Assembly: GCA_009842205.1 (NCBI GenBank)
Contig: VYFX01000019.1
Location: 1-54,123 of the forward strand
Reading direction: 5' to 3'
DNA from: Paracoccaceae bacterium
GTDB taxonomy: Bacteria; Pseudomonadota; Alphaproteobacteria; Rhodobacterales; Rhodobacteraceae
Length of the DNA: 54,123 nt
This document shows, piece after piece, positions 10,023 to 18,435 of this stretch. A program made the translations under genes and the position numbers. The notes under the pieces were generated by a model. It made no database searches. It was not told where the DNA came from and saw only the letters and a program-made list of their open reading frames with translations. The stretch's first letter is position 1, and every line of letters begins with the position of its first letter.

Positions 10023-11303
10023 TTATTCCTCGCTAAGAATATCGTTGATACTGGCTGAATAATTAATCAAGTCATGATCCCAGCCATACCAGCCGATTAT
10101 TTGCAAAGATAGGGGAAGATTGGTTTTTCCCTTACCAAAGGGCATCGAGACAGCGGGGAGTTGCAACAAGGTCCAGTCCCGGCTGTATAGTGGATCACCA
10201 GTAGCCATCAATCCCATGGAGGCCTCTCCTGAAGTTGCTGGCGCAATGATTACATCATAAAAATTGTACATGAGGGACAAAACCCTTAATCCACGCTCAC
10301 GTGCACTCAAGGCTTCCATGTAATCTTCATCTGTTCTGGCCAAACCTTCCTCAACCAATTCGATAAATTTGTCACTCAGTTGTGATCGACAGTTTTCATA
10401 CTCAAACCTTCGTGATTGCGAAATATCCCTTGTCATGATGGTTTTGTGGGCTTCTGTCAGCAAATTGAACTCCTTCGGATGATCGACATATTTTACCTGA
10501 GCCCCCTTTTCCTTCAGAAGAGCAAAACTCTTTTCAAAATTCACCTTCGCATCCTCTGACAGCTCATCCCAATGGGGTCCTTTCATAAAGGCAATTCGTG
10601 GTTTGACTGCATTGATACTACTTTGTTGATCACCACTGAGAACACTTCTGGCAAGTTGAAGATCATCAGGAGTTCTAGCTAGTACACCTAATGAATCAAG
10701 GTTGGAAGAAAGTGCCAACACCCCGTCAAGACTTAAATAACCGTTGGATGATTTATAGGCAAAAATTCCACAATAGCTCCCTGGTCTGACCAATGAAGCA
10801 GCTGTTTGGGATCCCAATCCAAATGGTACCATCTTATCTGCAACTGCTGCTGCCGAACCACTGGAAGAACCACCAGGTGTATGGGTCGGATTATGGGGAT
10901 TGACCGTGGTGCCGGGTGTGAAGCAGGCGAATTCAGTGGAAACGGTTATCCCGATTGGTATGGCCCCAGCCTCAGTAAGTCGCTTTATGCATTCTGCATT
11001 CTTCTTGGGAATTCTGTTTTGATAAATGGGCGATCCTTGGGTTATGGGATATCCTTCTACATCTATAATGTCCTTGACTGCAAAGGGGACGCCTGAAAGT
11101 GGACCCTCACTTGGGTTTTTGTCGGCCAATTCAGCCAATTCCAGAGCTTTGTCATAATCGATATAGGAAAAAGCACCGATCAACTCCTCGCGCTCCTGGA
11201 TCCTCGCAAGGCAATCCTGCATGACAATTGTAGCGGTTGTTTGACCAGATTTGATTTTTTGGGCAATTTCTGTTGCTGACAGAAGGTTACTCTTCATCTT
11301 CAT
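10023..11303 (-). CDS. Amidase-signature family hydrolase
   Basis: This 426-residue amidase of the GatA/FAAH-like signature family hydrolyses a C-N amide bond. The Ser-cisSer-Lys catalytic triad can be placed at Lys77 (PFAVKDI), the Ser-rich loop GGSSSGSAAAVA (144-155) and nucleophile Ser170 (SQTAASLVRPGS). The nucleophile loop reads AAS where most relatives have GGS. It has no GatB/GatC partners, so a catabolic amidase is far likelier than a tRNA amidotransferase subunit. It overlaps the upstream DUF1116 gene by 17 bases and is the last gene of the Rieske oxygenase operon, suggesting it acts on an amide made or freed by the earlier steps. The substrate is unknown. Confidence 0.88.
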   Translation of the reverse strand: MKMKSNLLSATEIAQKIKSGQTTATIVMQDCLARIQEREELIGAFSYIDYDKALELAELADKNPSEGPLSGVPFAVKDIIDVEGYPITQGSPIYQNRIPKKNAECIKRLTEAGAIPIGITVSTEFACFTPGTTVNPHNPTHTPGGSSSGSAAAVADKMVPFGLGSQTAASLVRPGSYCGIFAYKSSNGYLSLDGVLALSSNLDSLGVLARTPDDLQLARSVLSGDQQSSINAVKPRIAFMKGPHWDELSEDAKVNFEKSFALLKEKGAQVKYVDHPKEFNLLTEAHKTIMTRDISQSRRFEYENCRSQLSDKFIELVEEGLARTDEDYMEALSARERGLRVLSLMYNFYDVIIAPATSGEASMGLMATGDPLYSRDWTLLQLPAVSMPFGKGKTNLPLSLQIIGWYGWDHDLINYSASINDILSEE

Positions 11304-12498
11304 ATCTTTCCATTTGCTTCAGGGCCTTTTCAAAAAGGGACAAGGGCATGTCGTAAATGCCACCCCCAAGCCTTCCTTCCAACCCCTCCATATCAATTAT
11401 CCCCAGCGAAACCACGGGACATTTTTTCAATTCCAGAACCCTTTGGGCAGTTATTCCCAGTTTGATACCCAGACCCTGAAACCCAATATGTTCACTTGCC
11501 AACAGGTTTTCCCGAATGTGATAAAAATCCGGTGGCAAAAAGGGTGTCATTTTCTGGTGAATGGCTTGATCAAGGTGAATAACCATTGCCCCCAAGCCAT
11601 AAATATCCACAAGGGCACTATCTCCTATGGCCCCTATTGCTCTTGTCCGGGGTACATCAACATCAAAAGGACCCTTCGGTGGTTTGGCATCGGTTGTGAT
11701 CCACTTCTCTGGTTGTGAAGAAAGTTTGATACCGACTTTGCTGCCGTTGCCTCCCGCAGTTGTTACTAGGCTTGAATTGGGAACATTCTCGCCGAGTATT
11801 AACATGCATTTTGTAGCAGCCATCCACAGGTTCAGAAACAAAGAAGGGCAATTAGAGAAAAATTCCAAACACTTGGTATTGATTGATCCAACCTGCGAAC
11901 GATCCATGAGTTCTTCGGTCAATATACGAGTTGCATGAGCAGTTCGGCCATGACAATCATCACCCATTGCGAGGCTCTCGTTGGCAATTGGTACGAGACT
12001 GATTCCCTCTGCCAGACTTGATGCAAGTGTTTCAGCAAATTCAGAATTAAGCCACTTCAAATGTTCAACCACCTTCATTGATTTCAATCCCAGCCTTGCA
12101 GCGGGTGCGTTGCCACCATTTATGGGTGAAAAGGTTCTGACCAATCCACGATGTGCATCATAAATTGCCTGTAGGGGCATTGAAGGAGATACAACTGCAG
12201 CCAAAGGTGTAACAACATTAAAATCCTGTGCGGGAAACAGTTTGATGTCACCGTTGAGTATCATCTTTTCGGCTCTATCAAGATCACTGGCAAGACCATC
12301 GTAAACAGCCGCAACACAGGCTGAATTCAATATTGGTCTTGTTGGAGGTTCGTCTTCGAATGGGGGACCGGCATGCAAAAGGAAATTGTCTTCCAGTGGC
12401 AGAACATCCCTGGCGAATTCAATCCTGTTCCAGACCGGCTCACCAACCATGGTGTAATCGAATGCCAGTTGGTCCGGTTGTGTGTTCGAGGCAATCAT
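11287..12498 (-). CDS. DUF1116 protein (AllG/YlbE-like)
   Basis: This 403-residue protein of the DUF1116 family includes E. coli YlbE (AllG), a component of oxamate carbamoyltransferase in anaerobic allantoin breakdown, and YahG. Family features seen are the FSPINGGNAPAARLGLKS segment, the central MGDDCHGRTAHAT motif and a Gly-rich TTAGGNG stretch. The partner proteins AllF (FdrA) and AllH are not in this operon, so a carbamoyl transfer role is only a suggestion. It lies between two paralogous unknown proteins and an amidase. That nitrogen-rich neighbourhood would fit turnover of a carbamoylated or amide intermediate. Confidence 0.8.
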   Translation of the reverse strand: MIASNTQPDQLAFDYTMVGEPVWNRIEFARDVLPLEDNFLLHAGPPFEDEPPTRPILNSACVAAVYDGLASDLDRAEKMILNGDIKLFPAQDFNVVTPLAAVVSPSMPLQAIYDAHRGLVRTFSPINGGNAPAARLGLKSMKVVEHLKWLNSEFAETLASSLAEGISLVPIANESLAMGDDCHGRTAHATRILTEELMDRSQVGSINTKCLEFFSNCPSLFLNLWMAATKCMLILGENVPNSSLVTTAGGNGSKVGIKLSSQPEKWITTDAKPPKGPFDVDVPRTRAIGAIGDSALVDIYGLGAMVIHLDQAIHQKMTPFLPPDFYHIRENLLASEHIGFQGLGIKLGITAQRVLELKKCPVVSLGIIDMEGLEGRLGGGIYDMPLSLFEKALKQMERYEDEE

Positions 12499-12504
12499 TC
12501 CTGA

Positions 12505-13125
12505 TTACTCCTCGGGTATGACCCAGGTTTCACCAAAATACAAAAATGCCGTTGTCGTTTCCATTCCTGCCTGGACCCTGGTACCGATCTTGCCTGCAAG
12601 TGCTTGGCCATTGACAATGATTTGGGCGGTTTTGGCTGGTACCAGCAGAGTTGTCATGAAATGTTCCTTGGTGCCCGTCTGTTCAGGAACAAGTTCCAGC
12701 ATCCTGGGTTGCTCCAGATTTTCCCAGACCAGTTCAATTACCAGTTCTGATGTCGAAATGGATTCAGTATATCTATGACTTGTCGGGTCTCCTGACGAGC
12801 GAATATTGAAGGCAGGCTGGTACTTGAGGTGGTCATAGGGTCTAGCATCTCTGAAAGCTCCAAGTTTGCCAATGAAATTTTCCATCAAGAAATCGGCAAG
12901 CTGAGGATTGTCCCCGATCAATACATTAGGTCGTGAGGCTGTACCATGGTCTGATTGCAGGTCAGAATAGAGGAGCAAAAGTTGACCTTGGCCTGCAGGT
13001 GACCATGAAACCCTGAAAAACAAGGCCATGGCCGAAAAGTCATCTTTGTCATCCTTAAGCAGAATGCCTGGATTTTCGCCGGTCCAATCGACCCTGCCAG
13101 GCATGATGGGCGTATCTAGATGCAT
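12505..13125 (-). CDS. Unknown protein, paralogue of the adjacent gene (copy 2)
   Basis: This 206-residue protein belongs to no family I recognise. It is clearly related to its upstream neighbour. Both start with PGR(V/I)xW(S/T)GENPGI, share FFRVxxSPxG, IGDNxxL, YTES, a TKEH segment followed by a conserved AQIxVN, and end with TAFLxxxETWxxP. There is no signal peptide, membrane segment or cofactor motif, and the pattern suggests a beta-rich soluble domain. The tandem arrangement directly after a Rieske oxygenase suggests two non-identical subunits of one complex, or a small accessory pair of that pathway. Coupling to neighbours is tight (4 and 6 bases). Confidence 0.75.
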   Translation of the reverse strand: MHLDTPIMPGRVDWTGENPGILLKDDKDDFSAMALFFRVSWSPAGQGQLLLLYSDLQSDHGTASRPNVLIGDNPQLADFLMENFIGKLGAFRDARPYDHLKYQPAFNIRSSGDPTSHRYTESISTSELVIELVWENLEQPRMLELVPEQTGTKEHFMTTLLVPAKTAQIIVNGQALAGKIGTRVQAGMETTTAFLYFGETWVIPEE

Positions 13126-13129
13126 AACC

Positions 13130-13771
13130 TCAACTCATTCCCTTGGGTGTCCCCCATGTTTCAGATAATGCCAGAAAGGCCGTACTCATGGTTTTACCAA
13201 AAAATTGCCTGGATGTGACCGATCCTTTCAGCGGGACATTATTGACTCGGATCTGAGCCTTTTGAGCTTCCAGAAAAACAGCATACATTTCATGTTCCTT
13301 GGTTACGGAATTAGCCGCTGTTAACTCAACGGGAAGGGGTTCTCCCAACTCCTGCCAAATCATTTGAACCTCAATCCCCTTGCCCATAAGGGACTCGGTG
13401 TATTTTGATTTCAAATCAGTCGGATGCTTGGTTGATCCAAGCAAATCAATCCAGCTCATGTGATCAAGACCGACCCTTCCAACAAAGGTTGGCATTTTGC
13501 TTACCCAACCCTCGATAAGCCACATGAACAATCTTTGATTATCTCCAATGATGAAATTTGGAACTTTGGGCCAACCCTTAGGTGTATCAGGTTCACCCAG
13601 TACTATTGCTCCTGTCCCGCTGCCATAGGGAGATAAGACTACACGGAAAAACAACCCCAAAGTGGAGTAATTCCCATCAGCATCTTCCTTAAGGTAAATT
13701 CCCGGATTCTCACCGGACCATTCAATCCTGCCAGGATTAATCGCTGTTCTCATTGGCCCAGCTTTGTTCAT
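13130..13771 (-). CDS. Unknown protein, paralogue of the adjacent gene (copy 1)
   Basis: This 213-residue member of the same unrecognised family as its downstream neighbour shares the IEWSGENPG opening, a conserved IGDN, YTES and a final ETW. It overlaps the end of the Rieske oxygenase gene by 35 bases. An ATG at 13753 would reduce the overlap and align better with the paralogue. No signal peptide or catalytic motif is visible. The overlap with the oxygenase gene argues for cotranslation and a shared function. I do not assign a reaction. Confidence 0.75.
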   Translation of the reverse strand: MNKAGPMRTAINPGRIEWSGENPGIYLKEDADGNYSTLGLFFRVVLSPYGSGTGAIVLGEPDTPKGWPKVPNFIIGDNQRLFMWLIEGWVSKMPTFVGRVGLDHMSWIDLLGSTKHPTDLKSKYTESLMGKGIEVQMIWQELGEPLPVELTAANSVTKEHEMYAVFLEAQKAQIRVNNVPLKGSVTSRQFFGKTMSTAFLALSETWGTPKGMS

Positions 13772-15107
13772 ATTCCTTGAGTTCCTTCACGATAAAATCT
13801 TTCCTTTGTCGGCTAGTATATCTGTCTCCCGATTGATATATCTCGGCAACCTTGAGAGCGACGATTTTTTGAATGGCAGCATCATCCCGCCCGGCCTGAA
13901 GTGGTATATTCAACATGGTATCGCCACCATAGGTGGGAATCGGATTCTCATAGACATCTGAAGGTCTTTGTATATCCTTACCCTCGGAAAGATCAGTCAG
14001 GGCTGATCGGAGTTTCCTTCGGACCTTGGCAACGCCCCTGTCGGTGAAAGCCAGATTTTCCCTTTTGTGGATATTTGTTGGACCTTGTGATACCCAGGCA
14101 TCATAATCTCCGGGATCCTTTTGTCGAGTCTCATAATCTCGATCACCACTTTGACCATAAAAATCCGTTTTACCCAATCCAACTTCATTTGGATCTGTCA
14201 ATCCTCTTGGATCGTCACCCTCTCGAAAGTGCCTCCAGGCAATAACCATCGTTCTGGTATCATCAATCGGTGTAACCCACCTGCTTAACCCGCAGCGGCC
14301 AAAGTAACGGGATTTATCAGGGATTGGAAAATGCCCTCCATTCTGTGTAAAACTTGGAAGAAACAGATCATGGACCCTAATCCAGATGATATTTTCAACT
14401 CGCCGGGTGTTGGTATAGAAATCGCCATAGTCTCGCTCATGAAACTGGATTTTTGGCATTTCTGCAAAGGCTTCGATAAATTGTGTACGAACTGCCTTGG
14501 TGTGCAGGTAAACCACATGGTAGGGATCCCAGGCATTTTCCATTACCTGAAGCCAGTTGCAAGGTGATTCAATCAGGTAGGGAATCATGACATCCCCTTC
14601 CTCGTCAAAAGTATCCATGAACGGGAATGGAGGACACAATTCCATGGGTCCCATATAGGAAAAGATCATACCCTTGTATTCCACGACGGGATAGGCTCCC
14701 AGACAGGTCTTGTTCTTGACTTGGCTGGCAGGTGGTTCACAAGGTGTTTCCAGGATGGTACCATCAAGTGCGTATTTCCATCCATGATAACTGCACCTTA
14801 TTCCACCCTCCTCGACAATTCCAAATTCCAGAGACATGTTGCGATGGCAACAATGGAGGTGAACCAGACCTAGTTCCCCCAGTTTTTCACGAAATAGAAC
14901 GAGATCTTCGCCAAGGATCCGAATTCGAAGGGGAAGTTCCCCGACTTGCTCAGCCAAGGCAACCGGCAACCAGAACCTGCGGAAAAATTCACCACAAGGC
15001 TTGCCTGGACCGACTTCCGACAACAACGGGTCCGATGGTACTTGCCACACTTCTTGGCGTGAATGCCCCCTGAAGTTCCTGCCTGTGTATCCTGGATCGT
15101 TTGACAT
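13737..15107 (-). CDS. Rieske non-haem iron oxygenase, catalytic (alpha) subunit
   Basis: This 456-residue Rieske-type oxygenase has the N-terminal [2Fe-2S] domain with Cys86-x-His88 (CCH) and Cys105-x2-His108 (CSYHGWKY). The catalytic domain carries the mononuclear iron motif N184-x5-E190-x3-D194-x2-H197-x4-H202. Asp194 is the bridge to the Rieske centre of the next subunit. It most resembles phthalate/vanillate-type oxygenases that hydroxylate or demethylate. No ferredoxin, reductase or beta subunit lies nearby, so electrons must come from elsewhere. It is the first gene of a five-gene operon, divergent from the aminotransferase/decarboxylase operon. The substrate is unknown. Confidence 0.92.
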   Translation of the reverse strand: MSNDPGYTGRNFRGHSRQEVWQVPSDPLLSEVGPGKPCGEFFRRFWLPVALAEQVGELPLRIRILGEDLVLFREKLGELGLVHLHCCHRNMSLEFGIVEEGGIRCSYHGWKYALDGTILETPCEPPASQVKNKTCLGAYPVVEYKGMIFSYMGPMELCPPFPFMDTFDEEGDVMIPYLIESPCNWLQVMENAWDPYHVVYLHTKAVRTQFIEAFAEMPKIQFHERDYGDFYTNTRRVENIIWIRVHDLFLPSFTQNGGHFPIPDKSRYFGRCGLSRWVTPIDDTRTMVIAWRHFREGDDPRGLTDPNEVGLGKTDFYGQSGDRDYETRQKDPGDYDAWVSQGPTNIHKRENLAFTDRGVAKVRRKLRSALTDLSEGKDIQRPSDVYENPIPTYGGDTMLNIPLQAGRDDAAIQKIVALKVAEIYQSGDRYTSRQRKDFIVKELKEYEQSWANENSD

Positions 15108-15199
15108 AGCCGAATAAGAATGAAATTAAATTGCTATTGATTTTCAGACAATCATTAAATTAAAACCAAAAATCTACAAAGGAAATAATCCTGACTGTT

Positions 15200-15216
15200 G
15201 CTGACAAAATGTCAAC
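15200..15216. promoter_or_regulatory. Palindrome in the divergent Rieske/aminotransferase promoter region
   Basis: TGACA, AAA, TGTCA (15202-15214) lies in the 251-bp gap between two divergent operons. The symmetry extends partly outward. Such a centrally placed palindrome is a plausible shared operator, but no regulator gene is adjacent. Confidence 0.35.
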
Positions 15217-15358
15217 TGGTATGGTGAACTTTATCATGAAGGCAATTGTATACATTAGCTGCCAAGCCATACACCAGGTAAATCAGGTATGGATCCTACA
15301 GGCAATAACAGTGAGAAAACTGATTAGTATTCAGATCGGCAGGCGATAAATTAATTTG

Positions 15359-16450
15359 ATGAAACATCCAACTCCCAACCCAGGCATAAAACAGATTGCT
15401 GCTCATATGATTGATCCTGATATGGCCTGGCCTCCCCCCATGATCAGACTTGATTCTAATGAAAATGCCCTTGGAGCAAGTCCACATGTCATAAATACGG
15501 CAAAAATGTCTTCATTCGAGAATGAAAGGTACATTCCAAACCAACACAGGTTTTTGGTTCCTGCTCTTGCCGAAAGATTTGGTCTGGATCCCGACAGGGT
15601 AGCAATCGGGTGTGGTTCCGATGATCTGCTGGCAAGATTGGTGAGATGCTACTTGGGAAGAGGAAGGCAATTGCTAAGGTCGCAGAATTCCTATTTGAAA
15701 ACCCCCCGATATGCCTTGTCAGCAGGTGGCGAACCGATTCCAGTCGAAGATCAGGATTTTACGGTAGTTGTGGATAACTTTCTTGCAAGGAATTTGGATA
15801 CTGTTGATATTATTTATCTTGCCAACCCGGACAATCCCTCCGGAACCATGATCCCGTTCAGTGAAATCAAGCGCTTGCACACCAATATCCCTTCCAGGAT
15901 ATTGCTGATTGTTGATTGCGCTTATGAGGAGTACATAGATGAAGGATGCTTTGAGCAATTGAGGGGTCTGGTTGAGGCAAGCCCGAATGTTGTCTTTACC
16001 AGGACCTTCTCAAAGGTGTATGGTTTGGCAGGAGCTAGAATTGGCTGGTCCTATTCCTCAAGGGAAGTTCAGGACATTATCAATAAGGCAAGTTTGACCT
16101 TTCCCCTCTCATCGGCTTCCTTGCGGATGGCATTGGTGGCTCTTGAGGATCAAAGCCACGTCAATTGGGTAAAATCCCATAACAGGAAAACGCGAGTGAA
16201 ATTCACTTCGGCGTTTGAAAAAATGGGCTTGAGGGTCTATCCCAGCCAAACCAATTTTCTCCTGCTGGAATTTCCAAGGCAGGGGAATTCGGCCATGGAA
16301 GCAGAATTATACCTGAGACAACGAGGGGTTTGGGTCAGAAGATTTGCTTCGAAAAATTATGAATCCACCCTTCGAATTACACTGGGTCTTCAAAACCAGA
16401 TGGATCTGACAGCCGGATATTTGCAGGAATTCCTGGAGCAGGGTTATTGA
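15359..16450 (+). CDS. HisC-like class I/II PLP aminotransferase
   Basis: This 363-residue fold-type I PLP enzyme is close in pattern to histidinol-phosphate aminotransferase (RLDSNENALGAS near the N-terminus, RTFSKVYGLAGARIGW around the PLP lysine Lys219, LRITLG near the end). HisC-like proteins outside his operons transaminate many amino acids. Here it heads a trio with both subunits of a ThDP decarboxylase. The likely order is therefore amino acid to 2-oxo acid (this enzyme), then decarboxylation to an aldehyde. I start at the ATG at 15359; a TTG just before it is also in frame. A role in histidine biosynthesis is unlikely in this setting. Confidence 0.85.
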   Translation: MKHPTPNPGIKQIAAHMIDPDMAWPPPMIRLDSNENALGASPHVINTAKMSSFENERYIPNQHRFLVPALAERFGLDPDRVAIGCGSDDLLARLVRCYLGRGRQLLRSQNSYLKTPRYALSAGGEPIPVEDQDFTVVVDNFLARNLDTVDIIYLANPDNPSGTMIPFSEIKRLHTNIPSRILLIVDCAYEEYIDEGCFEQLRGLVEASPNVVFTRTFSKVYGLAGARIGWSYSSREVQDIINKASLTFPLSSASLRMALVALEDQSHVNWVKSHNRKTRVKFTSAFEKMGLRVYPSQTNFLLLEFPRQGNSAMEAELYLRQRGVWVRRFASKNYESTLRITLGLQNQMDLTAGYLQEFLEQGY

Positions 16451-16451
16451 A

Positions 16452-16967
16452 ATGAAATCCCTCGAATATCCATCCGGCAAGCAAATAATCAAACAACTCC
16501 AAATGGCGGGAGTAAGATTTGTCGTTTCATTACCCGATATTGTAACCAGCAGTGGTTTGTTGTGGCCCATCGCAAGGAACAGTGATTTTGAATTGATCAG
16601 GGTATGCAAGGAGGATGAAGGTGTTTCGATTTGTGCAGCGATGTCCTATAACGGTACAAGAGCAGTCCTTCTGATGCAACAGACCGGCTTGATGGATTCC
16701 CTGAACTCCATTCGTGCCATAGCCATGGATTATCAACTTCCAGTAGTCATGATGGTGGGATTACAGGGTAAGGAACCCGAACCTGAACCTGAACAATCCA
16801 GCGTCTATGGTGTCAGGATCATTCCATCTGTACTGGAAGCAATGTCTGTTTCCTACAGCCTGATCCAAGAGCCTTCCGATGCTTTGACCATTCAGGACAG
16901 AATAGGGTCCTGTTATGCTGATAGCAAACCTCATGTATTCTTGATTGGTAGGACACCTATAGAATGA
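16452..16967 (+). CDS. ThDP-dependent decarboxylase, alpha (PYR) subunit, ComD-like
   Basis: This 171-residue protein equals the N-terminal pyrimidine-binding half of a thiamine-diphosphate enzyme. It matches the alpha subunit of sulfopyruvate decarboxylase (ComD) and the N-terminal half of phosphonopyruvate decarboxylase. The segment VCKEDEGVSICAAMSYNGTRAVLLMQQTG holds the conserved Glu (KEDEG) that activates ThDP. It starts one base after the aminotransferase stop and overlaps its beta partner by four bases (ATGA). Sulfopyruvate, phosphonopyruvate and other 2-oxo acids are all possible substrates. Confidence 0.82.
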   Translation: MKSLEYPSGKQIIKQLQMAGVRFVVSLPDIVTSSGLLWPIARNSDFELIRVCKEDEGVSICAAMSYNGTRAVLLMQQTGLMDSLNSIRAIAMDYQLPVVMMVGLQGKEPEPEPEQSSVYGVRIIPSVLEAMSVSYSLIQEPSDALTIQDRIGSCYADSKPHVFLIGRTPIE

Positions 16968-17533
16968 TGCTCAGGGATGAAACACTGATGGCCCTGGGAG
17001 AAGTGATTGAAGAGGGCGATATCGTTGTTGCGGTTTATCAATCCCTTTTTGACTGGATGGAAATCAAGCCTCGCGATTTGAATTATGTCGCGACTGGTGC
17101 CATGGGGCAGGCTTCTTCACATGGTTTGGGTCTGGCCCTGGCAAATCCTGAAAGAAAGGTGTTTGTATTTGATGGGGATGGCAGTCTTCTGATGAATCTT
17201 GGTACCTTGGCCACCATTGGTGAGGCAGCATCAGAAAACCTGTATCACTTGGTATTTGCCAACGGAACCTATGAGGTTAATGGCGGGCACCCCGTTCCCG
17301 GTGGCAAAAACATTGATTTTGCATCTATAGCCACGGCCTGTGGATATCCACACTCATTCAGGTTTTCTTCACTTCGAAAAATGCAGGGGATGTTGGCCGA
17401 GATCATTTCATGCAAAGGGCCGGTATTCATGGCACTGGATATAGAACCAGGAAAAAAATATCCTTGGAAATATGATTATATCCACAGCTCAGAGGCAAGA
17501 GACAGGTTTCGACGGGCACTCAATCAGGGATGA
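16964..17533 (+). CDS. ThDP-dependent decarboxylase, beta (PP) subunit, ComE-like
   Basis: This 189-residue protein is the pyrophosphate-binding half of the decarboxylase. The ThDP/Mg motif runs from GDGSLLMNLGTLATIG to FANGTYEVNGG, and GAMGQASSHGLGLALA is the conserved family start. Together with the preceding gene it makes an alpha/beta enzyme like ComDE. In a coenzyme M or cysteate pathway it would produce sulfoacetaldehyde from sulfopyruvate. No sulfoacetaldehyde acetyltransferase, dehydrogenase or sulfonate importer lies nearby, so I do not assign that reaction. It ends the operon; the 209 bases to the SGNH gene are unremarkable. Confidence 0.82.
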   Translation: MMLRDETLMALGEVIEEGDIVVAVYQSLFDWMEIKPRDLNYVATGAMGQASSHGLGLALANPERKVFVFDGDGSLLMNLGTLATIGEAASENLYHLVFANGTYEVNGGHPVPGGKNIDFASIATACGYPHSFRFSSLRKMQGMLAEIISCKGPVFMALDIEPGKKYPWKYDYIHSSEARDRFRRALNQG

Positions 17534-17742
17534 TGAAAAGTTGGCTCACATCCCCCCTTCAGTCAAACGCATCTGAAGCCTACCCTCGGCTGGAAGTTGG
17601 AGATGCCATCGGTAAATTGGTATTGAGCATCGAATGAGGAGTATCGGTGATATCCAAAATTACCATACCAGTCAGTTCATTCAGGGTCTGGTATTAGCCG
17701 GGTCAAAACCGTGGCGTTCCTGCCAATTAGTGTTTAAAAGAT

Positions 17743-18384
17743 TCAAAACATATCCAATATGGCCTTTGCAAGGGCCAATCCCAGCTTTTGATGCCCCACT
17801 TTGTCAAAATGAATCCCATCTATTGGTGACACTTCCATATGTTCACCGGCATCCATCCAGATCAAATCGTTCTCATTGAAAAAACCGGGAGCCAATTCCT
17901 TCATGCACAAAGAGCGTTTGTTTCCCCCATGAAAAACATCTGAAAAGATTCCGACTTCCTGAATGGGTGGTGGGAGGACAATTAGTACCTTGGGTGAAGA
18001 TTGATCCGGGCCGGTATCAGAGCTGAGAACAGTTTGGGCCAACAATCTGAGGGAAATCAGTATTTCCAAGGCCGGGATGAGGAACCTGGCCTTCAAGTCA
18101 TTTGTTCCAAGCATTATGCACACTAGATCAAGTGGTCGATGGGAATTGAGTGAAACCGGAAGATGTGAGAGCCCATTCATATGCACTCCATCAATGGGAT
18201 CGTCATGAAGGGTCGTTCTGCCAGGCAACCCTTCTTCAATTATCTCCCAATCCGAACCAAGAGAATTCCTCAGGTGCCCTGTCCATCTTGTTTCATGATC
18301 AAATCTTTCCATTTGGTTGAGAAAAGACATTGGAGGTGTTCCATGGGTATTGCTATCGCCATAGCATAGTAATCTGCGAGTCAT
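17743..18384 (-). CDS. SGNH/GDSL-family hydrolase
   Basis: This 213-residue esterase-type hydrolase has its nucleophile Ser11 in CYGDSNTHG (block I), the GTND motif of block III and the DGIHFDKVGH block V holding the catalytic Asp and His. It resembles small arylesterase/lysophospholipase-like SGNH enzymes. There is no signal peptide, so it is cytoplasmic. It diverges from the molybdoenzyme gene with only 51 bases between, which suggests shared control. It could remove an ester or acetyl group in the same unknown pathway, but the substrate is open. Confidence 0.85.
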   Translation of the reverse strand: MTRRLLCYGDSNTHGTPPMSFLNQMERFDHETRWTGHLRNSLGSDWEIIEEGLPGRTTLHDDPIDGVHMNGLSHLPVSLNSHRPLDLVCIMLGTNDLKARFLIPALEILISLRLLAQTVLSSDTGPDQSSPKVLIVLPPPIQEVGIFSDVFHGGNKRSLCMKELAPGFFNENDLIWMDAGEHMEVSPIDGIHFDKVGHQKLGLALAKAILDMF

Positions 18385-18435
18385 TTTTATGCCTTTGGTG
18401 TTTTAAATCAGTGATATTTTCTTTATTTTTCAATC

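Noticed and set aside
10023-11303. GatA subunit of tRNA amidotransferase
   Set aside because: No gatB or gatC is linked and the gene sits in a catabolic operon; a general amidase fits better.
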